From Candidatus Binatia bacterium (lineage in GTDB: Bacteria; Desulfobacterota; Binatia; HRBIN30): DNA of 64,000 bases. Positions within the stretch are counted from its first letter, which is position 1. Each line of letters starts with the position of its first letter. Positions 56,409 through 64,000 of the stretch are shown here, piece after piece. Made by a program: the position numbers and the translations under genes. Location: positions 1 through 64,000 of the forward strand of contig BPIR01000001.1 of NCBI GenBank assembly GCA_026004215.1, given 5' to 3'. Below the pieces are notes generated by a model that was given only the letters and a program-made list of their open reading frames with translations, ran no database searches and had not been told where the DNA came from.

Positions 56409-57842
56409 TTATTCTTCTTGTTCACTCGAAGGCGTAGCCTCGCCGTTGCCTTTGTGGGATTCGCGCGAGCGGCGTGCGGCCACCCAGCCAGGCCGTTCCT
56501 TTTGCTGCTTCGGATTGTACACCAATGCGCCCGCAGAGACGTTCTTGCGTACCGTGGTTCCCGAGGCCACGTACGCGTCGTCGCCCACGGTGACGGGTGC
56601 CACAAGCTGGGAATCGCTCCCAATTTGGACCCGTGCGCCGATAATCGTGCGGTATTTATGAAAGCCGTCGTAGTTGCACGTGATCGTGCCCGCACCGATG
56701 TTGGTTTCTTCTCCGACCTCGACATCGCCGAGATAGGCAAGGTGATTCGCTTTGACGCCCGCGGCGAGCACCGCGTTCTTTGTCTCCACGAAGTCGCCGA
56801 TGTGAACGCGCGGGCCCAAACGCGTGCCGGGCCGGAGTTGCGCAAACGGGCCGACCACAACCTCCTCCGCCAGTTCGGCCTCGTGCATGACCACCCCGAA
56901 TTTCACGTGACAGTTCGGCCCGATGCGGGAGTCGACGACGTAAGCGTTCCCATCGAAGCGAGTACCTGCCTCTACCCGTGTCTGGCCGTAGAGGGTCACG
57001 TTGGGGCCGATCACAACGTCGGGGGCAAGTTCCACCCGTGGCCCGATGAAAGCCGTGGCCGGGTCCACAAACGCCACACCGCGTACCATCCACTGCGCTG
57101 TCAGTCGTTGGCGCAGCAGCGTCTCGCAGCGGGCCAGGTCCGCCAAATTGCTGACTTGCGCGGCTTCGTCGCTGGCTGCGACCACGGCCGCAACGTGGCT
57201 GCCCTGTCCGCGCGCGAGACTCACCACGTCGGTAAGGTACAGTTCCCTCTGGGCATTGTTGGGCTCGAGGCGCATGAGAAGGGGGATCAATTCTTTGACC
57301 GGCGCGCAGTACACTCCGACATTCACCTCACAGATCTCTTTTTCGAGGTCCGTGGCATCGCGCTCTTCCCGGATGAGCAGGACCCTGCCTTGGTCGTCCC
57401 GCAGGATTCGCCCAAAACCAGTCGGGTCATCTACCATTTGCGTGAGGATAGACAGCGCCGCTTCTTGTCCTTCCTGAGCCCCCAGCAAGCGCCGGATCGT
57501 GTCGGCTTGTAACAGAGGCAGGTCGGCCGGCACGACCACCACACGCCCCAGGAACTCGCCCAGCGCGTCGAGTGCGACCCGCACGGCATCACCTGTGCCG
57601 CGGGGAACGAATTGAATGGCATACTGAGGACGGAAAGGGGAGCACGCTTCGCGAATCTCCGCAGCTTCGGGACCGACGACCACAACGATCGGGTCGGCTT
57701 CGATTTGTTGAAGAAGCCGCAGGGGATACGTGATCAGCGGCTCGCCGGCCAACTCATGGAGTACCTTGGGACGGCGCGTACGCATGCGCGTACCCCGCCC
57801 CGCGGCTAGAACGACACCAGCTACCCGGTCTTTGTTATCCAT
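56409..57842 (-). CDS. glmU: Bifunctional UDP-N-acetylglucosamine pyrophosphorylase / glucosamine-1-phosphate acetyltransferase
   Basis: The protein is 477 residues. The N-terminal uridyltransferase has VVLAAGRGTRMRTRRPKVLH and the GTGDAVRVALDAL segment. The C-terminal left-handed beta-helix has hexapeptide repeats and KANHLAYLGDVEVGEETNIG, with NYDGFHKYRTIIGARVQIGS at the acetyl-CoA site. It makes UDP-GlcNAc for peptidoglycan and LPS. ATG 57842 follows AAGGAG at good spacing; a TTG at 57848 is less likely. Confidence 0.96.
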   Translation of the reverse strand: MDNKDRVAGVVLAAGRGTRMRTRRPKVLHELAGEPLITYPLRLLQQIEADPIVVVVGPEAAEIREACSPFRPQYAIQFVPRGTGDAVRVALDALGEFLGRVVVVPADLPLLQADTIRRLLGAQEGQEAALSILTQMVDDPTGFGRILRDDQGRVLLIREERDATDLEKEICEVNVGVYCAPVKELIPLLMRLEPNNAQRELYLTDVVSLARGQGSHVAAVVAASDEAAQVSNLADLARCETLLRQRLTAQWMVRGVAFVDPATAFIGPRVELAPDVVIGPNVTLYGQTRVEAGTRFDGNAYVVDSRIGPNCHVKFGVVMHEAELAEEVVVGPFAQLRPGTRLGPRVHIGDFVETKNAVLAAGVKANHLAYLGDVEVGEETNIGAGTITCNYDGFHKYRTIIGARVQIGSDSQLVAPVTVGDDAYVASGTTVRKNVSAGALVYNPKQQKERPGWVAARRSRESHKGNGEATPSSEQEE

Positions 57843-58041
57843 GGACAAAGCTCCTTAATGAACTCTGTGTAAAGCACTCGTTCTATGTATTGACAAGGCC
57901 GAGTTGCACAGGCGCTATGTTTTTACACCGGCAAGACACGCCCTGTCCAGTCGCGAGCAGCCACGGTTCCGAACTCCCGCGCTGCGGCGGCGCCGAAATC
58001 CAGGCCGCAAGCCTCGAAGAATTAGCAGCGATTTGCCTTTC

Positions 58042-58069
58042 TTGACATTTTCATGAGGTGAACTAACAT
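58042..58069 (+). promoter_or_regulatory. Strong sigma70-type promoter of the LysR gene, near-leaderless
   Basis: TTGACA (58042-58047) and TAACAT (58064-58069) are separated by 16 bases. The ATG of the LysR gene at 58078 lies only eight bases after the -10 element, so transcription would start at or next to the start codon and the mRNA would have almost no leader. GATTTGCC-type AT-rich DNA precedes it. Confidence 0.6.
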
Positions 58070-58077
58070 CGCCGGCC

Positions 58078-58977
58078 ATGCACATCGAGACGCTCAAGGT
58101 GTTTTGCGATGTAGTGGAAACCGGCAGTTTCTCCCAGGCTGCAGCGCAGAACTTTATCACACAGTCGGCTGTGAGCCAGCAACTGCGGAACCTGGAAACG
58201 AAGTACCAGTGCCGCCTGCTGGAGCGAAGCCGTTCCGGTGCGAAGCCAACCCCCGAAGGGGCCATCCTGTACCGTGCGAGTCGAGAAATCCTGGAACGAT
58301 ATCGTCAAATCGAGGCGGAGCTGCAGGAAAGTGCCAAGATTGTTTGCGGTCCGCTGCGGGTGGCCATTGTGTACAGTGTGGGGCTCCACGAGCTGCCCCC
58401 GTACCTAAAGGAGTACTTGCGCTTGTACCCGCAGGTCAGTGTTCATGTGGAGTACTCGCGCCCGAACAAAATTTACGATGACACGATCGCCGGGCGCATT
58501 GATCTCGGGATCGTGGCGTACCCGTCGAAGCACCCGCAAATTCAAATCGTGCCGTTTCGAGAGGACAAACTCGTGGTCGTGTGCCCGCCGGAGCATCCGC
58601 TGGCGAATCAAAAGCGCGTGACGCTCTCGAAGCTCGACGGCGAAACGTTCGTGGGGTACGAGCGGGAGGTGGCGACGCGGCGAGCCTTGGATCAACTGTT
58701 CCGCGATCGTCAGATCCACGTTCGCTATGCGGGCGAATATGACAACATCGAAACCATCAAGCGTGCTGTAGAAATCGGCCAGGGGATCAGCATTGTGCCG
58801 CTGGCCTCCGTCAAGTACGAGGCGGAGCATGGCACAATCAAGGTTGTGCATCTGGCGGACGAAACGATCTTGCGGCCCTTGGGCATTGTGCACAAGAAGG
58901 GCCGCCACCTTTCGCCCGCTGCGGTGAAGTTCATCGAAGTTCTCAAACGACCTGACTTGCAGCGGCTACACGAGTGA
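58078..58977 (+). CDS. LysR-family transcription regulator
   Basis: The protein is 299 residues. The N-terminal winged helix-turn-helix (TLKVFCDVVETGSFSQAAAQ, then ITQSAVSQQLRNLE) and a linker helix are followed by a periplasmic-binding-protein-like effector domain starting CGPLRVAIVYSVGLHELPPY. It resembles CysB/CysL/CbbR-like regulators; the ligand is unknown. It faces glmU divergently, so it might affect nearby operons, but its target is not evident. Confidence 0.93.
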   Translation: MHIETLKVFCDVVETGSFSQAAAQNFITQSAVSQQLRNLETKYQCRLLERSRSGAKPTPEGAILYRASREILERYRQIEAELQESAKIVCGPLRVAIVYSVGLHELPPYLKEYLRLYPQVSVHVEYSRPNKIYDDTIAGRIDLGIVAYPSKHPQIQIVPFREDKLVVVCPPEHPLANQKRVTLSKLDGETFVGYEREVATRRALDQLFRDRQIHVRYAGEYDNIETIKRAVEIGQGISIVPLASVKYEAEHGTIKVVHLADETILRPLGIVHKKGRHLSPAAVKFIEVLKRPDLQRLHE

Positions 58978-58983
58978 TCGCCG

Positions 58984-61386
58984 TCAGAGAGGTTGGGGGG
59001 TGACGACGAGCCGTTCTACCACGTCGGGGATTTCGTGGGGCTGCCACAGGGCGGACTTGAAGTAGCGGAACTGTCGCCACTCCTTTGTACAAGAGTCGAA
59101 GTAGCGGCTGTCCGGATGCCCACTCGGCCCCGAGGTGTGAGCGAAGTACGCCTCGTCGGGCTTGGCGAGATCGCAGACAAAGCGGCTCGTCGCGCCGACG
59201 AAGGAGCGTAGGTGTGGGCCGAGCGGGAAGGCCACGCTCGGACTGACCGTATACAGGTCGCCCGGAAATCCGTCGTCGAGAGCACGAAACCAACGCCCAA
59301 TTAGGGGCAGTTCTCCGAGCCAAAGCCCGAGGCGGAGGCGGTGGATGCGTCCCCAGGTCCAATTCGAAACGTCTGTCCCATAGGTTTTCGCCAGCCGCTC
59401 GATGGTGCGCTCGAACGCGCGGATAGTTAACGTCTCCAGGCTTTGCCCGGTTGCTCGTGCCAGCAGTGGGCGTAAAGGGTCGTCGGGGTCGGTGAGGATT
59501 CGATGGACGCGCGGAATGGCCCGGCGGGTGCGCAAGAAGTGACGGCCCGCTTCTGGTCCGAGCAAAGGCAAGAAGCAAAGATCTGCGAGTTCTCGCTGCA
59601 TCCAGGCGAGAATGGAAGGAGCAATTTCGGCTGTGTCGTACCGCCCGTTCCAAGTGTGTAGCTTGTGGTATGCAGCCCCGCGGATGCCGTCGTGTTGGCC
59701 ATAGCGGGGCGCCAAAGCAGCGCAGATGGCATCGCGCAAAACGGGCCCGTAATCGCTTTCGATGTCGGACTGCAGCGCGAAAAACGACTCGACCGAGTGG
59801 CGATCGTGCTGGGCTAGAAACGCCTCGATTCGCTGCTGGCGATAGGGCGGCTCCACGTGGGTGCGGCTCGAGATTAGGTGGTTTTGCTCTGGGTTCGTAT
59901 ACGAGTTTGCCGTGGCCACGTAACCCCACCCCGGATTGATGATCTTCGGGTTGGCCGAGAACGGCAGAGTGCCCTTCCAGTCCGCTTCCGGATCGTGGGC
60001 GTCGCGCACGAATAGCCCGCTGCGCTGGCGAGCCACGAGCTGCCCGTAGGGTTCCCACGCAATTGTGCCATCCACGTGGCCGTACACATGATTGAAGTCG
60101 AACGGCCCGAGGTTGATTTCATCGAGCGCATCGCGGTGCTGTTCCACCGAGCGGGCTTCGGCGAGGCGGAGAAACCCGTGCAGAAAGGCAGCGGCATCGC
60201 TGGGGACGTACCGCAGGGCCAAGTCCACTCCGTCGTGGTGCTTCCAGCCGGGGTACAAGACCCCGTGCGGGCAACTTTCCCATTCCAGTACAGCGTCGGA
60301 GCCAAAGCGCACGGTGTGGGGCTGCCGGTGCCGCTCGATCGAGCCCCAGCCACTCGCTGTACGATATTTAGTCGGGTCGTCCGGCGCGCGGTGGATGCGA
60401 AAGAGGTCCCAGGCGTCGCGGTAGGCTGTGGTTACGCCCCACGCTAGGAAGCCGTTGTGGCCGAAGGGAAAAACGGGGCAGCCGGGTAGCACGCCGCCTT
60501 GAATGCGGTAATCGGGACATTCGAGGTGGGCGTGGTACCAAAATGTAGGCAGAGGAAAGAACGGCACGTGCGGGTCGTTGGCCACAATGGGCTTTCCGGA
60601 AGCGGAGCGGGCGCCGGCAACGGCCCAGTTGTTGCTGCCGACGCCGTCGAAGTGGAGCGGCGGTTCGGGTTCGGGCCTTGGGCCAGCAATGCATGCGGGT
60701 GCATCGGACCAGGGGGCGTCGGGAAAAAGGGCGCGGGCCAGGTCGTCGCCCCGGGCTCCGCGCACCGCGTCCACGACAAGTTCGATATCCAGTGGAGCCA
60801 ACGCTACGCAGAAGGCGCAGGTGCGGGCGGCGAGTAGGGCGTCGGCCGGGCGCCAAGGGTGCACCGGACCGAATAGCCAATGGTCCAGCGGGTATATCCC
60901 GCTCATGGCAGCCAAGGCTGCGTTGACTCCGCTCGCGAAAGCCTCGAGAACGGTGCGTGCGCGCTGGGGAGCGCGCTCGTAGTCGCGCTCGCTGCTGGCT
61001 TCGAAATCCAGTGGCCGAATAAAGGCATCCACATCGAGGACCGAGCGGCCGGCAAGCACGGCACTGTTCGCAGGCAGGCGGAAGTTGCCAATGAGCTCGG
61101 TGAGACGGCCCGCGCCCAAGTGGCGGATGAGGTCCATCAGGGTGAAGCGGTCGGCACCCATCAAATAGCCGAGCGCTGCGTACAAGTCTGGTTCGTTGCG
61201 GGCGTAAATGTGGACGATGCCGCGTGCGTCGCGCACGATTTCCACCTCGGCGTTCATCGGCGGTAGGTTGGTTGCGGTGAGGGCTGGAAACGTGCCGCCG
61301 CGAATGCCCTGGAGCTTGCGGTACAAGAATCGCAGCAGTGTGGCGAAACGCCGCTTCGGGCGCAGGGTGCGTGTTTCTGTGGGCAT
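58984..61386 (-). CDS. Penicillin acylase family hydrolase, second copy type
   Basis: The protein is 800 residues. It has GIVHIYARNEPDLYAALGYL in the alpha chain and the GVGSNNWAVAGARSASGKP motif, where the Ser is the probable Ntn nucleophile, followed by NDPHVPFFPLPTFWYHAHLE and FGHNGFLAWGVTT. There is no convincing signal peptide (a basic, Arg-rich N-terminus), unlike the lipoprotein acylase at 47649. It shares only family-level similarity with that protein, so these are not recent duplicates. It converges with the LysR gene, seven bases apart. Confidence 0.9.
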   Translation of the reverse strand: MPTETRTLRPKRRFATLLRFLYRKLQGIRGGTFPALTATNLPPMNAEVEIVRDARGIVHIYARNEPDLYAALGYLMGADRFTLMDLIRHLGAGRLTELIGNFRLPANSAVLAGRSVLDVDAFIRPLDFEASSERDYERAPQRARTVLEAFASGVNAALAAMSGIYPLDHWLFGPVHPWRPADALLAARTCAFCVALAPLDIELVVDAVRGARGDDLARALFPDAPWSDAPACIAGPRPEPEPPLHFDGVGSNNWAVAGARSASGKPIVANDPHVPFFPLPTFWYHAHLECPDYRIQGGVLPGCPVFPFGHNGFLAWGVTTAYRDAWDLFRIHRAPDDPTKYRTASGWGSIERHRQPHTVRFGSDAVLEWESCPHGVLYPGWKHHDGVDLALRYVPSDAAAFLHGFLRLAEARSVEQHRDALDEINLGPFDFNHVYGHVDGTIAWEPYGQLVARQRSGLFVRDAHDPEADWKGTLPFSANPKIINPGWGYVATANSYTNPEQNHLISSRTHVEPPYRQQRIEAFLAQHDRHSVESFFALQSDIESDYGPVLRDAICAALAPRYGQHDGIRGAAYHKLHTWNGRYDTAEIAPSILAWMQRELADLCFLPLLGPEAGRHFLRTRRAIPRVHRILTDPDDPLRPLLARATGQSLETLTIRAFERTIERLAKTYGTDVSNWTWGRIHRLRLGLWLGELPLIGRWFRALDDGFPGDLYTVSPSVAFPLGPHLRSFVGATSRFVCDLAKPDEAYFAHTSGPSGHPDSRYFDSCTKEWRQFRYFKSALWQPHEIPDVVERLVVTPQPL

Positions 61387-61434
61387 GTGGCTCGTGGGAG
61401 AGACCCGCCGGATAGGTGAGGCTGACTCTAGAGT

Positions 61435-62016
61435 CTAAGGCTCAAAAACGTGCTGAAAGATCAGCCCCCCGGTAAAGTAAGTCGTGAGGTCGGTGGAGGG
61501 GCCTTTCACCGGGCGCATGTGGGCCTCGTCGCGGCGGGCGAACAGGCCAAGGGAGTTGCCGTTCCCGAGGCGGTATTGGATGGCCCCGGAAAGGTACCAG
61601 CCCCCGCCATTGTCGTCGATCACGCCCCAAGTGTGGGTGTAGTATCCGCCTCCGCTACTCAAGGAAACTTCGAAATACTCGTCGTACAGCGCCAGCCGAG
61701 GTCCGGCCGTGAGAGAAAATACGCTTTGCACGTCCCGCCCTTTGGTGGACACGCCGCTGTCGAGCGGCAAAGCAATGAGCTGAGGCGAGAGTTCCACGCC
61801 GAGACTGAAACTTTCCGCGAGCGAAAACAGCCTGAGACCACCGCGCAACGCAAGCGCGCCGCCGACATCCGCGGTGCGGCGAAACTTCTCGGTCGGTGCC
61901 GCCATTCCGAGATCCACGCCGGCGTATGGCTCCAAGGCCCGTGCGGTTGCCGTTGTTGCCATCGAGAGCCAACAGGCTCCAGCCCAAACAACTCCTAGCC
62001 GTACAATGCGCATCAT
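61435..62016 (-). CDS. Small outer-membrane beta-barrel-like protein
   Basis: The protein is 193 residues. The signal peptide (VVWAGACWLSMATTATARA) leads to a mature start ALEPYAGVDLGMA, which is common in OmpA/OprF-type or attacin-like barrels. Alternating strands follow, such as GLRLFSLAESFSLGVELSPQ and GGGWYLSGAIQYRLGNGNS, with a terminal aromatic-type strand TTYFTGGLIFQHVFEP (Phe near the end). ATG 62016 is the first of two consecutive ATGs; longer frames upstream lack a signal peptide. The function is unknown. Confidence 0.7.
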   Translation of the reverse strand: MMRIVRLGVVWAGACWLSMATTATARALEPYAGVDLGMAAPTEKFRRTADVGGALALRGGLRLFSLAESFSLGVELSPQLIALPLDSGVSTKGRDVQSVFSLTAGPRLALYDEYFEVSLSSGGGYYTHTWGVIDDNGGGWYLSGAIQYRLGNGNSLGLFARRDEAHMRPVKGPSTDLTTYFTGGLIFQHVFEP

Positions 62017-62288
62017 GTCCCCTCCTCGTATACCTGCGAAGATGTGTCTTGCCCTCGCTGCCCGGAGTCCTGCGCTTCGAAGCTTCGCGGGCGTGCTGGG
62101 CCGACGTCTAGTCCAATCCGGGAAAATTTTGAAGTAGAGGAAAAACGATTTTCCTTTCCGCCGCCGCCCTCGGCCCCGGCGCGAACGCTTCCTTTGACCG
62201 TTTGTGCCTTTTCTTGCTTGACTCGCATTCCGGTTGTGTGGCAAAAACGCCGTGTAACGTTTTTCTTTGGCGGATAGGGGGTTATCCA

Positions 62289-64000
62289 TGAAAAGTTCTG
62301 CGAGCGAGAAGCGCGAGCCGTGCAGCGTGGGTGCAGCCGCTCGGCGCGGGCAGGGTTGGTGGTTGCTTTTTTGCTGGCTTGCCTGTGGACGCATGAGGCC
62401 TTTGCGGCTGTGATCACAGTGTCGCCCACGAGTCCGGGAGGATGGGGGTTTTTGGTGGAGACAGGATCGACCGCGGCGGGAAATTTCCAGTCGGTCGGCC
62501 CCGGCACGCCTCCACTCGGTTTCGGCAGTGCGCGGTTGCAAGTGAATAGCACGAGCCGACGGGATTGTGTTTGGGCGCTTGGGTTGGAATTCCCTTGCGG
62601 CTAGCCGATTTGGCACAACTGAGTTACCAGACGTACCAGACGACTGCGAGTTCCCTCCGTGGTTGCTGGCGGCCCTTCAGATCCAGTACGATGCTGATAT
62701 CACGGACAGCGACTTTAGCTTTCAAGGTCGGCTTGGTGTTCGAGCCCTCCTTGGCGACCGGGCTGGGTCAGCCGGTGCAAAACGGCATTTGGCAGAGCTG
62801 GGACACATTGGACGTGAGCGCCAACGGCTGGTGGGCGACTGGCGCTGCCAGTGCCGAAGGCAGCTCCTGTTTGATCTCGGGCGCCGGACGCATGTTCCGC
62901 GACGATGGCTAGCCCCTGTACGTCTAGCTGTGATCATTGGCTGTTTTCCCAACATCGGGGTGCACCCCTCGGCGTTCTTAGGTGCCATCTTGTTCAAGGC
63001 TGGTAGTGGCTGGGGCTTCGTTCGACGGCAATGTGGATGCCTTTACCATCCAAGCGGTTGGCCAGGAGGTGGAGGTGTACGATTTCGAAGGGGTACCACC
63101 TACGATGACTCCGACGGAAACTCCGACCAACACCCCGACGGATACGCCGACGAACACGCCCACCGATACTCCGACGGCGACCCCGACTAATACGCCCACG
63201 GATACGCCGACTTCGACTCCCACCGATACGCCGACGAGCACGCCGACCAATACTCCCACGGCGACCCCAACCAACACGCCCACGGATACTCCAACGCGAA
63301 CACCCACCGACACGCCGACGAGCACGCCCACCGATACTCCCACGGCGACCCCGACCAACACGCCCACGGATACGCCGACTTCGACTCCCACCGATACGCC
63401 GACGAGCACGCCGACCAATACTCCCACGGCGACCCCAACCAACACGCCCACGGATACTCCAACGCGAACCCCCACCGATACAGCTACCAGCACGCCCACC
63501 CATACGCCGACTTGGACTCCGACCGACACCCCCACGCAGACGCCTACGAGCACACCGACAGCGACCCCCACCGATACCCCGACGCAGACTCCGACCAGCA
63601 CACCCACCGACACACCCACCCAGACGCCGACGCCGACTTCGACGTTCACGCCCACACCCACGCCGACGCACACGCCGACCCCCACTCCGAGCGCGACGCC
63701 GACGGCAACGGCCACTGCGACGAGTACTCCGACGCCGACTTCGACGTTCACGCCCACACCCACGCCGACGCACACACCGACCCCCACCCCGACTCATACG
63801 CGTACCCCCACCAGCACGTTCACAGTGACGCCGACTTTCGCCGACTTCGAGAACGAAGCCGGCGACTTTGCCTGCAGCGATGGTTTCGACAACGACGGCG
63901 ATGGGCTGGTGGATTGCGCGGATCCGTCGTGTGCGACGAGCACGCGCTGCTCTACACCGGTGCCAGTGGGTCAAGAGCCGTGGACAGGCGTGCTGGCGGG
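62289..64000 (+). pseudogene. Surface protein with PTxTP repeat, heavily frameshifted, 3' end cut by window
   Basis: After a TTGACT-like promoter and AGGGGG site, ATG 62289 (or GTG 62320, whose frame holds the signal peptide LVVAFLLACLWTHEAFA) begins an exported protein. The N-terminal domain can be followed piecewise across three frames: [113 protein letters not shown]. About seven indels separate these pieces. From 63009 one frame is open to the window end and contains the PTxTP repeat and [19 protein letters not shown], a calcium-binding-like motif. Intact relatives are single-frame proteins of this plan. Confidence 0.7.
63105..63830 (+). repeat. Tandem Thr/Pro (PTxTP) low-complexity repeat with a 168-bp internal duplication
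   Basis: The unit is a four-codon ACG-CCG/CCC pattern giving [10 protein letters not shown] and TPTSTPT. The stretch 63192-63301 recurs identically at 63360-63469 (offset 168). A second longer repeat (GACTTCGACGTTCACGCCCA and onward) begins near 63635 and recurs near 63737. The repeat is likely a stalk for a surface-displayed C-terminal domain. The reverse strand reads [10 protein letters not shown], which is a shadow. Confidence 0.85.

Noticed and set aside
62978..63787. Long minus-strand reading frame of [10 protein letters not shown] repeats
   Set aside because: It is the reverse reading of the PTxTP repeat. The plus-strand frame is flanked by meaningful protein sequence, while the minus frame has no signal peptide or domain at either end.

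Overview
The window is about 64 kb of high-GC bacterial DNA, probably from an environmental or metagenome-derived genome. No rRNA or tRNA gene is evident, so the taxonomy is only a guess. A long Thr/Pro (PTxTP) repeat protein, two large penicillin acylase-family hydrolases, an ECF transporter and an arsenosugar cluster would fit a Desulfobacterota- or Binatota-like lineage. That is inference, not a measurement.

Region 1 (1-7.5 kb) is a type III CRISPR effector operon in the order cmr1 (5' end cut by the window), cmr6-like, cas10/csx11-like, cmr4, cmr5, cmr3-like. The Cas10 has no recognisable GGDD palm motif and looks like subtype III-C. It is also split by two apparent +1 frameshifts. Cmr1 carries an in-frame, lower-GC segment that reads like the C-terminal half of a PDZ domain. 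No CRISPR array, cas1/cas2 or ring-nuclease/CARF gene is inside the window.

Region 2 (7.5-24.6 kb) is a second putative defence island directly downstream. It holds an orphan helicase N-terminus, an AAA_14/DUF4143 ATPase, a 1719-aa DEAD helicase ending in DUF1998 plus a Vsr-like nuclease domain, a 5'-truncated DUF499-like remnant and a 1.3-kb stretch with no gene. A translationally coupled pair follows: a SNF2/DUF3883 helicase and a sacsin-like GHKL ATPase. No DNA methylase is recognisable, although related helicases are often found beside one.

Region 3 (24.6-35.7 kb) starts with an ECF sigma/anti-sigma pair on the minus strand. It continues with an arsenosugar-type cluster on the plus strand: DUF547, ArsM, ArsS, Pit-type phosphate transporter, mercuric-reductase-like flavoprotein, TIGR04282-type glycosyltransferase, GT2, and a membrane-glycosyltransferase/GT2 fusion.

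Region 4 (35.7-44.8 kb) is an insertion. A 215-bp direct repeat (35687-35901 and 44662-44876, 6 mismatches, constant offset 8975) covers the end of the last arsenosugar gene, the mer operator and the merR start. The arsenosugar and mer operons were therefore once adjacent. The inserted DNA has small cassette-like genes (DUF433/DUF5615, SRPBCC, DUF1697, GNAT, VOC, reductases) and three attC-like hairpins. It looks like a decaying integron-cassette array without an integrase: about six of its genes carry a frameshift, lost start or stop.

Region 5 (44.8-64 kb) contains merRTPA, a lipoprotein penicillin acylase, a CMD-like protein, a CoA-transferase family enzyme, a 53-aa zinc-ribbon protein, an ECF transporter (S-AA'-T), glmU, a LysR regulator with a near-leaderless promoter, a second penicillin acylase and a small outer-membrane protein. 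It ends in a heavily frameshifted PTxTP-repeat surface protein cut by the window end.
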